Below are positions 7,571 to 16,179 of a DNA stretch of 46,749 nucleotides, one piece after another. Numbering within the stretch: the first letter of the stretch is position 1; each line of letters starts with the position of its first letter. Below the pieces are notes generated by a model. That model saw nothing but the letters and a program-made list of their open reading frames with translations, was not told the origin of the DNA and did no database searches. The stretch comes from Clostridia bacterium (GTDB lineage Bacteria; Bacillota; Clostridia; Oscillospirales; Acutalibacteraceae). The DNA lies in the NCBI GenBank assembly GCA_024404115.1, contig JAKSQM010000012.1, positions 1 through 46,749 on the forward strand, written 5' to 3'. The position numbers and the translations under genes are program-made.

Positions 7571-9301
7571 ATGAAATGTTTAATGCTCGGCAATGAAGCA
7601 TTCGCAAGAGGTCTTTATGAGGCTGGCTGCGGATTTGTTTCAAGCTACCCAGGAACGCCCAGCACTGAAATCACAGAGTGTGCGGCAAAATACAAAGAAA
7701 TTTATGCAGAGTGGGCACCTAACGAAAAGGTTGCCATGGAGTCTGCATTTGGCGCATCCCTTGCAGGCAAAAGATCATTTTGCGGTATGAAGCACGTTGG
7801 TCTTAATGTTGCCGCTGACCCACTTTTCACAATAGCTTACACAGGTGTAAACGGCGGTATGGTTATTGCCGTTGCAGATGACGCTGGTATGCACTCATCA
7901 CAGAATGAGCAGGATTCACGCCATTATGCAATTGCCGCAAAGCTCCCCATGCTTGAGCCGTCAGACTCTGCTGAAACACTTAAATTTGTTAAAATGGCTT
8001 ATGATATTTCTGAAAAATATGACACACCTGTTATTGTTAAGATGTGCACAAGAATTGCTCACTCACAGTCAATTGTTGAAACAAGCGACAGAGCAGAAAT
8101 TCCGCAGAAGCCATACGAAAAGAACGGCGCAAAATATATTATGATGCCTGGTAACGCAAAGAAGCGTCATCCCATTGTTGAAGAGAGAACACTTGCTCTT
8201 ACAGAGCTTGCAGAAACAGACGCTCTTAACAAGGTTGACTGCGGTGAAGATAAATCAATGGGCATTATTGCCTCCTCAACCTGCTATCAGTATGCAAAAG
8301 AGGTGTTCGGTGATAAGTACCCTGTTCTCAAGCTCGGTATGATTAACCCCATGCCTGTTAAGAAAATTATTGATTTTGCAGACAGCGTTGAAAAGGTTAT
8401 TGTTATTGAAGAGCTTGACGGAATTATCGAAGCTCACTGCAACTCAATCGGTGTTAAGGTTGAGGGCAAAAAGATTTTTGGCTGTATTGATGAACTGAGC
8501 CAGAACATTGTTGCAGAAAAGCTTGGCTGTGAATGTGAAAAGGGTTATACTCTTGAGGATAATATCCCAATGCGTCCCCCTGTTATGTGTGCAGGCTGTC
8601 CGCACAGAGGACTTTTCTACACCCTTAAAAAGAATAAGCTCACCGTTCTTGGTGATATTGGATGCTACACCCTTGGCGCAGTTGCTCCCCTTGCCGCAAT
8701 TGATTCAACAATCTGCATGGGCGCTTCTGTTTCAGGACTTCACGGATTTAACAAAGCAAATGATGGCGAAAGCGACGGCAAAACTGTTGCAGTTATCGGC
8801 GATTCAACATTTATGCACTCAGGTGTTACAGGTCTTATTAACATTGCATATAACGAGTCAAACTCAACTGTTATTATCCTTGACAACTCAATCACAGGTA
8901 TGACAGGTCATCAGCAGAATCCCACAACAGGATTTAACCTTAAAGGCGACCCCTGTGCAAAGATTGACCTTGAGGCTCTTTGCCATGCAGTTGGCATTAA
9001 GCGTGTTAAGGTAGTTGACCCCTACAACCTTGAGGAATGCGACAGAGTAATTAAAGAAGAGGTTGCCGCAAAAGAGCCCTCTGTTGTTATTTCAAGACGC
9101 CCCTGCGCACTTCTTAAATATGTTAAACATAAAGGTGCTATTATGGCAGACCCCAACAAGTGTATCGGATGCAAATCCTGCATGAAGATTGGCTGCCCTG
9201 CAATCAGCATTACAGATAAAAAAGCAAAAATCGACAGCACACTTTGCACTGGCTGCGGCGTATGCGCACAGCTTTGCAAATTCGGCGCACTTGGCAAATA
9301 A
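7571..9301 (+). CDS. iorA: Indolepyruvate ferredoxin oxidoreductase, alpha subunit
   Basis: This 576-residue subunit of a thiamine-diphosphate enzyme oxidatively decarboxylates aryl pyruvates to aryl-acetyl-CoA and reduces ferredoxin. The N-terminal half is the pyrimidine-binding domain (AGCGFVSSYPGTPSTEI near residue 20). The second half has the ThDP/Mg region (GDIGCYTLGA and GDSTFMHSG, with a later NSITGMTGHQQ). The C-terminus is a two-cluster ferredoxin domain: CIGCKSCMKIGCP and CTGCGVCAQLCK. Length and order match IorA, including the fused ferredoxin domain. AAGGATGAT precedes the ATG. It lies 15 bp ahead of iorB, its partner subunit. Confidence 0.96.
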   Translation: MKCLMLGNEAFARGLYEAGCGFVSSYPGTPSTEITECAAKYKEIYAEWAPNEKVAMESAFGASLAGKRSFCGMKHVGLNVAADPLFTIAYTGVNGGMVIAVADDAGMHSSQNEQDSRHYAIAAKLPMLEPSDSAETLKFVKMAYDISEKYDTPVIVKMCTRIAHSQSIVETSDRAEIPQKPYEKNGAKYIMMPGNAKKRHPIVEERTLALTELAETDALNKVDCGEDKSMGIIASSTCYQYAKEVFGDKYPVLKLGMINPMPVKKIIDFADSVEKVIVIEELDGIIEAHCNSIGVKVEGKKIFGCIDELSQNIVAEKLGCECEKGYTLEDNIPMRPPVMCAGCPHRGLFYTLKKNKLTVLGDIGCYTLGAVAPLAAIDSTICMGASVSGLHGFNKANDGESDGKTVAVIGDSTFMHSGVTGLINIAYNESNSTVIILDNSITGMTGHQQNPTTGFNLKGDPCAKIDLEALCHAVGIKRVKVVDPYNLEECDRVIKEEVAAKEPSVVISRRPCALLKYVKHKGAIMADPNKCIGCKSCMKIGCPAISITDKKAKIDSTLCTGCGVCAQLCKFGALGK

Positions 9302-9316
9302 GGAGGACTGACAGAT

Positions 9317-9889
9317 ATGAAAACAAAGAACATTATGATTGTTGGTGTTGGCGGTCAGGGTACTCTTCTTGCCAGCAAGCTTCTCGGTAAAATTCTTCTC
9401 ACAAAAGGATATGATGTAAAGGTAAGTGAGGTTCACGGCATGAGCCAGCGTGGCGGCTCTGTTGTAACATATGTTCGCTATGGCGACAAGGTTTATTCAC
9501 CGATTATCGATAAGGGCGAAGCAGATGTTATTATGTCTTTTGAGCTTCTTGAAGCCGCAAGATACACAGAATTCCTTAAACCTGACGGCGTAATTATCAC
9601 AAATAATCAGCAGGTAAACCCCATGCCCGTTATTACAGGTGCGGCAGAATACCCCGAAAATCTTGAAGAAAAAATGAAAGCAAAGGGCATTAACCTTGAC
9701 TCTATTGATGCTCTTTCACTTGCCGTTGAGGCAGGAACATCAAAGGCAGTTAACCTTGTTCTTCTTGGCAGATTTTCAAAATATTTTGATTTCTCTGACG
9801 AGGAATGGATGAGCGCAATTGAAACAAGCGTTCCCGAAAAATTCATTGAGCTCAACAAAAAGGCATTTGAGCTTGGCAAAAACGCATAA
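9317..9889 (+). CDS. iorB: Indolepyruvate ferredoxin oxidoreductase, beta subunit
   Basis: The 190-residue protein is the gamma-type domain of 2-oxoacid:ferredoxin oxidoreductases. It opens with the family signature GVGGQGTLLASKLLG and carries the conserved EVHGMSQRGGSVVTYVR segment that helps bind CoA. It pairs with iorA to form the active enzyme. The ATG follows AAGGAGG by 10 nt. It is cytosolic, with no membrane segment. Confidence 0.95.
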   Translation: MKTKNIMIVGVGGQGTLLASKLLGKILLTKGYDVKVSEVHGMSQRGGSVVTYVRYGDKVYSPIIDKGEADVIMSFELLEAARYTEFLKPDGVIITNNQQVNPMPVITGAAEYPENLEEKMKAKGINLDSIDALSLAVEAGTSKAVNLVLLGRFSKYFDFSDEEWMSAIETSVPEKFIELNKKAFELGKNA

Positions 9890-9903
9890 AGCAGGTGATG
9901 TGA

Positions 9904-11202
9904 ATGGAAAAATACTATCAGAAAGAATTTGAATGTGCTTCAGCAGAGGAAATGCGTGCTATTCAGACAGAAAGACTTGTTAAGCAGGTTAAGCACGTAT
10001 GGGATAATGTTCCTCATTACCGCAAAAAGATGGAAGAAAAAGGCGTTTGCCCTGACGACATCAAGACTCTTGAAGATTTAAGCAAGCTCCCCTTTATGAC
10101 AAAGGCAGACTTGCGTGATTGCTACCCAGACGGACTTCTTGCAGTGCCGAAAGCAGATTGTGTCAGAATCCATTCCACATCTGGCACAACAGGCAAAAGA
10201 GTTGTTGCATTTTACACACAGCACGATGTTGACCTTTGGGAAGATTGCTGTGCAAGAGCATTAACAGCCGCTGGCGCAACAAACGAGGATGTTTGTCAGG
10301 TTGCATACGGCTACGGTCTTTTCACAGGCGGTGCAGGACTTCACGGCGGAAGCCACAAAATTGGAAGCCTTACACTCCCCATGTCATCTGGCAATACGGA
10401 CAGACAGCTTCAGTTTATGACCGACCTTGGCTCAACTGTTCTCTGCTGTACTCCCTCTTATGCGGCATACCTTGCAGAGTGCATTAACGAAAAGGGAATC
10501 AAAGACCAGATTAAGCTGAAAGCAGGTATTTTTGGCGCAGAGGCATGGAGCGAAAGCATGCGTCAGAGCATTCAGGAAGATTTAGGCATTAAAGCATACG
10601 ATATTTACGGTCTTACAGAAATCAGCGGTCCCGGTGTTGCATTTGAATGCTGTGAGCAGAACGGCATGCATGTAAACGAGGATCACTTCATTCCCGAAAT
10701 CATTGACCCCGAAACACTTGAGCCACTGCCCCTCGGCACACAGGGCGAGCTTGTTTTCACCTCAATCACAAAAGAGGCATTTCCGCTTCTCCGCTACAGA
10801 ACAAGAGATATTTGTATTCTGAACAGAGAGAAATGCTCCTGCGGCAGAACACTTGTTAAAATGTGCAAGCCAATGGGCAGAAGCGACGATATGCTTATTG
10901 TTAAGGGCGTTAACGTATTCCCCTCACAGATTGAAACTGTTCTTATTGAGCAGGGCTATCAGTCAAACTATCAGATTATTGTTGACCGCAAGAACAACAG
11001 CGACACCCTTGAGGTTATGGTTGAAATGACACAGGAGAACTTCTCTGACAGCCTTGGCAAGATAACCGAAATGGAAAAATCACTTGTTGCGGCACTTAAA
11101 GCTATGCTTGGCATTTATGCAAAGGTTCGCCTTGTTGCACCTAAGTCAATCGCAAGAAGCGAGGGCAAAGCAGTTCGTGTTATTGATAAACGAAAAATCT
11201 AA
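9904..11202 (+). CDS. paaK: Phenylacetate-CoA ligase family protein
   Basis: This 432-residue AMP-forming ligase matches the compact PaaK family, which links phenylacetate or related aryl acetates to CoA. Motifs are STSGTTGKRVV (phosphate loop, near residue 92), YGLTEISGPGVAFE, the RYRTRDI hinge segment, and a C-terminal lysine near GKAVRVIDKRK. In fermentative clostridia and archaea this family commonly accompanies IorAB and an ACT protein. The reaction could run toward aryl-acetyl-CoA, or in reverse to make free acid and ATP; direction cannot be read from the sequence. The gene symbol is by family resemblance. Spacing to the ACT gene is 12 bp. Confidence 0.92.
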   Translation: MEKYYQKEFECASAEEMRAIQTERLVKQVKHVWDNVPHYRKKMEEKGVCPDDIKTLEDLSKLPFMTKADLRDCYPDGLLAVPKADCVRIHSTSGTTGKRVVAFYTQHDVDLWEDCCARALTAAGATNEDVCQVAYGYGLFTGGAGLHGGSHKIGSLTLPMSSGNTDRQLQFMTDLGSTVLCCTPSYAAYLAECINEKGIKDQIKLKAGIFGAEAWSESMRQSIQEDLGIKAYDIYGLTEISGPGVAFECCEQNGMHVNEDHFIPEIIDPETLEPLPLGTQGELVFTSITKEAFPLLRYRTRDICILNREKCSCGRTLVKMCKPMGRSDDMLIVKGVNVFPSQIETVLIEQGYQSNYQIIVDRKNNSDTLEVMVEMTQENFSDSLGKITEMEKSLVAALKAMLGIYAKVRLVAPKSIARSEGKAVRVIDKRKI

Positions 11203-11214
11203 GGAGGCTCACTT

Positions 11215-11649
11215 ATGAAAGTTATAAAACAAATTTCACTTTTTCTTGAAAACAGATCGGGTCAGCTTCTTGAAATAACAAAGCTTCTTTCAGCAAGCGG
11301 AATTGACCTTAAAGCGGTTCACATTGCAGAAACAGCTGACTACGGCATTATCAGACTTATTACAGACGATTATGAAAAGGCTTGTGAAATTCTGAAAGAA
11401 AACGGATATATTATTTCACTTAACGATGTTTTTGCCGTTGGTGTTTCTGATAAATCTGGCGGTCTTTCTGAGCTTCTCACTGTTATGGCAGATTACGAAA
11501 TCAACATTGTATATATGTATTCTGTATTTGGTCAGAAGCACGGCACAGCTTATATGGTATTAAGAGTTGACAACGCAGAAATGTTTGCTAAAATGATTGA
11601 GGAAAACAACTTTATCACAGCAGATTCCGCAGAGCTTGGCATTAAATGA
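11215..11649 (+). CDS. Tandem ACT-domain protein
   Basis: This 144-residue protein consists of two ACT domains: residues 1-70 (ISLFLENRSGQLLEITKLL) and 71-144 (FAVGVSDKSGGLSELLTVM). ACT domains bind amino acids. With no catalytic or DNA-binding domain attached, it is probably an amino-acid-sensing regulatory partner of the neighbouring aromatic enzymes. It sits between the phenylacetate-CoA ligase and the aminotransferase in the same operon, after AAGGAGG, and ends 13 bp before the next start. Confidence 0.9.
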   Translation: MKVIKQISLFLENRSGQLLEITKLLSASGIDLKAVHIAETADYGIIRLITDDYEKACEILKENGYIISLNDVFAVGVSDKSGGLSELLTVMADYEINIVYMYSVFGQKHGTAYMVLRVDNAEMFAKMIEENNFITADSAELGIK

Positions 11650-11662
11650 GGAGGATATTACA

Positions 11663-12829
11663 ATGCAGGAATTAAGCAGAAAAAATAAATTATTCACCGA
11701 TTCAGTTATCAGAAGAATGACAAGAATCGCCATTGCAAACAACGCAATTAACCTTGCACAGGGTTTCCCCGATTTTGACCCTCCCAAGGCTATTACAGAC
11801 AGACTTGCTGAGGTAAGCGCAGAGGGTCCTCACCAGTACCCCATCACAATGGGTGCACCTAATTTCCGTGAGGCTCTTGCAAGAAAAGCCGGCAGATTCA
11901 TGGGCAGAACACTTGACCCCAACACAGATATGGTTGTTACAATCGGCTCAACAGAAGCTATGGTTGACACAATCTTTGCACTTACAAACCCCGGCGACAA
12001 AATCATTATGTTCTCACCTTATTTTGAGAATTACCGTGCGCAGGCTATTATGGCAGACTGCGAGCCGATTTTCGTTCCCCTTGTTCCCCCAACATTCAAT
12101 TTTGATGCTGATGTTCTTGAGGACGCATTCAAGCAGGGCGCAAAGGCAATTCTTATCTGTAACCCCTCAAACCCCAGCGGTAAGGTATTCACATATGACG
12201 AATTAAAGCTCATTGCTGACCTTTGCATTAAATATGATGTTTATGCAATTATGGACGAGGTTTATGAGCACATCATCTATGAGGGACATAAGCACGTTTA
12301 CATGAACAGCATCCCAGGTATGTGGGAGCGCACAGTTAGCTGCTCCAGCCTTTCAAAGACATACTCAATCACAGGCTGGCGTTTAGGCTATGCAATTGCA
12401 CCGAAGCACCTTATGGACAGAATCAAGCAGTATCACGATTTCAATGCAGTTGGTGCGGCTTCACCTCTTATGGAGGCTGCCTGCGTTGGTCTTAATATGC
12501 CCGACAGCTATTATAAGGAGTTTGGCGACCACTACGCACACATGAAGAAGCTCTTCACAAAGGGTCTTGACGATATTGGTATTCAGTACACTGACCCGCA
12601 GGGCGCATACTTCGTTCTTGCAGACATCGGACCATACCTTAAAAAGGGTCAGACAGATGTTGATTTCTGCGAAAAGATGGTTGAAAAAGTTGGCGTTGCC
12701 TGCGTACCCGGTACATCATTCTTTATGGAAGATGTAAACAACATTGTTCGTGTTCACTTTGCAAAGAAAGACGACACACTTTATGAAGCACTTAACAGAC
12801 TTGCTGATTTAAAGGCAAAGATGGGCTAA
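11663..12829 (+). CDS. PLP-dependent class I/II aminotransferase, probably aromatic
   Basis: The 388-residue fold-type I enzyme carries the PLP lysine in SSLSKTYSITGWRLGY. It also has the conserved NPSNPSGKVFTYDEL segment and a C-terminal Arg in IVRVHFAKK. Transamination of aromatic amino acids would supply arylpyruvates to IorAB, which explains its place as last gene of this operon. MQELSRKNK at 11,663 is chosen because GAGGAGGAT precedes it; the longer frame would run into the ACT gene. A strong terminator follows immediately. Substrate assignment is from context. Confidence 0.92.
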   Translation: MQELSRKNKLFTDSVIRRMTRIAIANNAINLAQGFPDFDPPKAITDRLAEVSAEGPHQYPITMGAPNFREALARKAGRFMGRTLDPNTDMVVTIGSTEAMVDTIFALTNPGDKIIMFSPYFENYRAQAIMADCEPIFVPLVPPTFNFDADVLEDAFKQGAKAILICNPSNPSGKVFTYDELKLIADLCIKYDVYAIMDEVYEHIIYEGHKHVYMNSIPGMWERTVSCSSLSKTYSITGWRLGYAIAPKHLMDRIKQYHDFNAVGAASPLMEAACVGLNMPDSYYKEFGDHYAHMKKLFTKGLDDIGIQYTDPQGAYFVLADIGPYLKKGQTDVDFCEKMVEKVGVACVPGTSFFMEDVNNIVRVHFAKKDDTLYEALNRLADLKAKMG

Positions 12830-12837
12830 TTGAATAA

Positions 12838-12871
12838 TTAAAAGGCTGTGAGGAAACTCATAGCCTTTTTT
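12838..12871 (+). terminator. Terminator of the aromatic operon
   Basis: AAAAGGCTGTGAG / CTCATAGCCTTTT with a GAAA tetraloop runs directly into a T-tract, 10 bp after the aminotransferase stop codon. Confidence 0.92.
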
Positions 12872-12887
12872 GTTGGTGTGGGATGAT

Positions 12888-13090
12888 TGCCACGGTTGCA
12901 ACTTAGTGCAAATATTCGGGAGCAGCAAGCTACTCCCCTACGGTGTGCCATCCATCTTTTCACTATTCACTACAACTTATTACTTCAAGCTCTACCCCTC
13001 TGTCAAGGGGCGACGGGAAAGCTTGGTGCGAAGTTGCAAAAATGTGAGATTTTTTTCGGGAGCAGCAAGCTACTCCTCTACGGTGTGATT
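12888..13090. repeat. Interspersed intergenic repeats, copies 3 and 4
   Basis: Module A at 12,918-12,949, module B at 12,955-13,004 and a TCAAGGGGCGAC tail repeat the arrangement seen at 345-432. A second module A lies at 13,058-13,087. These copies are closest to the consensus GGGAGCAGCAAGCTACTCCCC. The rest of the 12,830-13,221 gap holds only a promoter-like TGATATAAT (13,177-13,185) for the next gene. Confidence 0.9.
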
Positions 13091-13221
13091 TTCACTACGG
13101 CTTATCATTTTTTACAAAGTAACTATGAGCATTTTTTGTAAAATTTTGATTTTTTCGAGAAATTTTCAGCTAAATATGATATAATGTACTGTAGATAATT
13201 CAAAAATAAGGACGGTATGCT

Positions 13222-14637
13222 ATGAAAAGGATTTTTTCTGTTTTTTTGTGCGGCATTATGCTGCTCCCCTGCCTTTGCCTGCAAACATGGGCGGCTAAAA
13301 GCAAAACTGTATTGTATCTGAACTACGGCAACATCACAATCGGTGAATACAGCATAACAGGCTATGACGAAAACAAACAGCAGATAACCGAAGTAAACAG
13401 GGCTGGCTACATAATAACCCAAAGCAACCCCAACACTAAAATTGACAAGGGCATCACAATCAACTCGGCAAGCTGTGAAATTGAGCTTCTTAATCTGAAT
13501 ATTAAAAGGGCAAGTGAATACAACTGCGCCCTTGCTGTGCAGAAATCTTCTGATGTTACAATCACTGTAACAGGCGAAAACCACCTTGTTTCGGGCTCTT
13601 CACGTGCAGGTGTGGAGGTTGCCACAAACTCAAGAGCAACTATAAACGGCGACGGCATTTTGTATGCTGAAAGTGCGTTGCAGGCAGGTATCGGTGGTGG
13701 CAACGGTCAATCAAACGGCACTGTAGTTATTAACTCAGGCACAATTTATGCCACAGGCGGAATTGACGGCTACAGCGCAGGCATTGGCGGCGGCTCTTCT
13801 GGCAAGGGCGGCAACATCACAATCAACGGCGGTTTCGTCTGCGCCACAGGCGGTCTGTATGCCGCAGGTATCGGCGGCGGATTTATGTGCGGCGGCGGCA
13901 ACATCACAATCAATGGCGGGGTGGTTACTGCAACAGGTGATGATTACGGCGCAGGCATTGGCAGCGGATATATGGCTGGCAGTGCAACAAATATTGTGAT
14001 AAACGGCGGCAGTGTTAAGGGCATTGGCGGCAAAGATGCCAGCGATATTGGCGACGGTGCAAAACCAAAAACTATGTGTTCAGCCATCTGCAACTCTGAG
14101 GGCAACGAAGTTTCGCCTGTGAAATTCACACCCGATAACTTCAGCCAGATTTTTATTGACGGCATCGACAATCAGCCTATTGAAAAAATTCATCCCGACG
14201 ATGATTCACTTTATATTTACACCGACAGCTCAGCGAAATTTATCACTGAATATTTGCAGGACGGCTCGTCAAAATTCTTCAGCATAAACAGCGAAAAAAC
14301 TGAGCAGTTTTCCCCTTACAAAAATTGCGAAAAATTCTTTGACAAACTGATTGTTGGCGGCGACAAAAACATTTCAGTTTCTGACGGATTTACTGTAGAA
14401 AATCAGACGGATTTGATGTATAATTCTATGCGTGTGGATTCGTTCCAGATTGCCGTTCGTGGCGATTTGGATTTTGACGGAAAATTTGACGGTATGGATG
14501 CTGTAATCTGTGGCTGTGTTGCCAACGGTATGGTTGGCGATATGCTTCTTGTTAAGCTGGCAGATACAGACGGCAACGGCACTGTAAATGAAGATGATGC
14601 AAATACGCTGTTGCTCTGCGGACTTGGAGGAATTTAA
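13222..14637 (+). CDS. Secreted glycine-rich repeat protein with C-terminal dockerin-like domain
   Basis: This 471-residue exported protein has a signal peptide at residues 1-24. Residues 75-275 contain short repeats such as GNITINGG, ATGG and AGIGGG. These resemble right-handed beta-helix carbohydrate-binding proteins. The last 60 residues (413-470) carry two calcium-binding F-hand motifs, DLDFDGKFDGMDAVICG and DTDGNGTVNEDDANTLLL. This is the pattern of a type I dockerin, which docks onto a cohesin in cellulosome-type complexes. No catalytic domain is recognised. It is followed one base later by a membrane protein gene. The dockerin call is strong; the ligand and scaffold are unknown. Confidence 0.85.
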   Translation: MKRIFSVFLCGIMLLPCLCLQTWAAKSKTVLYLNYGNITIGEYSITGYDENKQQITEVNRAGYIITQSNPNTKIDKGITINSASCEIELLNLNIKRASEYNCALAVQKSSDVTITVTGENHLVSGSSRAGVEVATNSRATINGDGILYAESALQAGIGGGNGQSNGTVVINSGTIYATGGIDGYSAGIGGGSSGKGGNITINGGFVCATGGLYAAGIGGGFMCGGGNITINGGVVTATGDDYGAGIGSGYMAGSATNIVINGGSVKGIGGKDASDIGDGAKPKTMCSAICNSEGNEVSPVKFTPDNFSQIFIDGIDNQPIEKIHPDDDSLYIYTDSSAKFITEYLQDGSSKFFSINSEKTEQFSPYKNCEKFFDKLIVGGDKNISVSDGFTVENQTDLMYNSMRVDSFQIAVRGDLDFDGKFDGMDAVICGCVANGMVGDMLLVKLADTDGNGTVNEDDANTLLLCGLGGI

Positions 14638-14638
14638 A

Positions 14639-15097
14639 ATGATGCAGGACTTAATGAAAATTTTTGCCTACACAGTGGTTTTTTCTGTGTTTAATCTTTT
14701 TATACTTTTGATATATTTTATTTGCGGACAGGTTGTCTTAAAGAAAAAAGCAAAAAAAATCAGACACTCTGATTTATCAGTGGATCAGATTAACTTTCTT
14801 GAGCGAAAGCAATTCAAAAACATCCGCTATGAATGGCTGAAAAAATTCGGCGAAAACGAAACAAAATTTTCTATAATTTATTTTGTTCTTTCTGAAATTG
14901 TTTGCTTCGTTGCAATATTGCTCACAAGCCGATACGTTCTGATTTGCAGAGCGGCAATTCTTATTGACGCAGTATTATTTCTTGTGTGGATTTTTCTGCT
15001 AATTTATTACAACAAAAAGAACAAAAAGCTTGCCGAAGAGCACAAGGAAAATCTTGAAAAAGCACTCGAAAAATTCGATAATTCAAAAACAGTTTAA
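14639..15097 (+). CDS. Hypothetical membrane protein
   Basis: This 152-residue protein has hydrophobic segments near residues 8-30, 78-97 and 100-125, and a charged, Lys/Glu-rich cytoplasmic tail. I do not recognise a family. The ATG at 14,639 is preceded by TTGGAGGA and starts one base after the dockerin gene stop, so the two are co-transcribed and probably translationally coupled. Confidence 0.7.
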   Translation: MMQDLMKIFAYTVVFSVFNLFILLIYFICGQVVLKKKAKKIRHSDLSVDQINFLERKQFKNIRYEWLKKFGENETKFSIIYFVLSEIVCFVAILLTSRYVLICRAAILIDAVLFLVWIFLLIYYNKKNKKLAEEHKENLEKALEKFDNSKTV

Positions 15098-15115
15098 CAA
15101 AATGGAGGTGTCAGC

Positions 15116-15853
15116 ATGCCTGTATATGTTATTGCGGGAATCGCTGTTGAATACGAGGGCAAATATGATACGCTCATTGAAAGAAGCAAAAAATATCTTG
15201 CCGACGAAAGCACCGCTCCACTTATCACAATAAAAACCAACCCGAATGTTATTGAAAATTTAAGAAAGCGTTACCCCGAATCCAACGAAGCGGAATATGA
15301 ATATACAGATATTGGCGCATCCTTTAACAGAGCCATAATCGACTATGACGGGATTATGCTCCATTCCTCTGCCGTTGCGGTTGACGGCAAGGCGTATCTT
15401 TTCTCTGCGCCCAGCGGTATGGGAAAATCCACCCACACAGGACTGTGGCAGAAGCTCCTCGGTGAGGATAAAGCGGTGATTATTAACGATGACAAGCCAG
15501 TTATCCGCAAAATTGACGGTGAATATTACGCTTTTGGCACACCGTTCAGCGGCAAGCACGATATAAGCATTAACAAAGGCTTCCCGTTAAAGGGCATTTG
15601 CTTTGTTCGCAGAGGTGAAGAGAACAGCATAGAAAGGCTCTCCACCAAGGATGCGGTTACGCCGTTTTTGAATCAGACGGTGAAGCCTGCCAATATGGAC
15701 GGATACATTAAAATGCTCAGCTTAACTGACGATTTACTGAGCAGTGTGCCGTGCTATTCGCTGATTTGCAGGGCGGATATTGAGGCGGCAGAGATTGCAT
15801 ATAACGCAATGAAAGGTGAAGAAAATGAAAATAAATCCAAAATATTGCCTTAA
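15116..15853 (+). CDS. HPr kinase/PEPCK-like P-loop protein
   Basis: The 245-residue protein carries a Walker A loop (SAPSGMGKST, residues 97-106) in the middle. An acidic IINDDKPVI segment and the later FSGKHDI region follow, the pattern of the HPr kinase / phosphoenolpyruvate carboxykinase fold. It is not a full HPr kinase (no N-terminal DRTGG-type domain). Such short HprK-like proteins are often encoded beside PqqD-like proteins in peptide-modification loci, and here the PqqD gene overlaps its end by 29 bp. GGAGG lies before the ATG. The substrate is unknown. Confidence 0.82.
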   Translation: MPVYVIAGIAVEYEGKYDTLIERSKKYLADESTAPLITIKTNPNVIENLRKRYPESNEAEYEYTDIGASFNRAIIDYDGIMLHSSAVAVDGKAYLFSAPSGMGKSTHTGLWQKLLGEDKAVIINDDKPVIRKIDGEYYAFGTPFSGKHDISINKGFPLKGICFVRRGEENSIERLSTKDAVTPFLNQTVKPANMDGYIKMLSLTDDLLSSVPCYSLICRADIEAAEIAYNAMKGEENENKSKILP

Positions 15854-16082
15854 AAATGTTGGCGGAAAAAATATTGTTGTGGCAGACAGCACCATGCGTA
15901 TGGATGGCATTGTAACCCTCAATGATACCGCAGAGTTTATATGGAGAAAAATTGAGCATGGAGCTGAAACAGACGAAATCGTGGCTTCTCTTGCCGCAGA
16001 ATGTGAAGTTGATGCCGACGAAATCAAAGGCGAAGTGGTATCATTTATTGAAAAGCTCAAAGGCGCAGGGATTATTGAATAA
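15825..16082 (+). CDS. PqqD-family peptide-chaperone-like protein
   Basis: This 85-residue protein has the compact PqqD fold: a beta-rich start (VADSTMRMDGIVTLNDTAEFIW) followed by helices ending in FIEKLKGAGIIE. PqqD proteins bind RiPP precursor peptides and present them to modifying enzymes. The ATG at 15,825 with AAGGTG 6 nt upstream is preferred over a GTG at 15,816. It overlaps the HprK-like gene. No radical SAM enzyme or precursor peptide is visible in the window, so the pair may act in a different modification or regulatory role. Confidence 0.85.
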   Translation: MKINPKYCLKNVGGKNIVVADSTMRMDGIVTLNDTAEFIWRKIEHGAETDEIVASLAAECEVDADEIKGEVVSFIEKLKGAGIIE

Positions 16083-16119
16083 TATTTTGCAAAAATATTA
16101 AAAAAATCAAAAATTGGTG

Positions 16120-16148
16120 TTGACAAGCTGAGGGTTATGTGATATAAT
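16120..16148 (+). promoter_or_regulatory. Promoter of tRNA-Leu
   Basis: TTGACA (16,120-16,125) and TATAAT (16,143-16,148) are perfect consensus boxes with 17 bp between them. Confidence 0.93.
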
Positions 16149-16154
16149 TCCAGT

Positions 16155-16173
16155 GTTGTCAAGAGTTGACAAC
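16155..16173. promoter_or_regulatory. Perfect 8-3-8 palindrome in the tRNA leader
   Basis: GTTGTCAA-GAG-TTGACAAC lies between the transcription start and the mature tRNA 5' end. It could be a protein-binding site, an RNA hairpin in the precursor, or a second -35-like element. Confidence 0.75.
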
Positions 16174-16179
16174 GATTTT

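Noticed and set aside
13123-13584. 153-codon minus-strand open frame overlapping the dockerin gene
   Set aside because: It is antisense to the signal peptide region and promoter of a well-supported gene and has no ribosome binding site or family signal.
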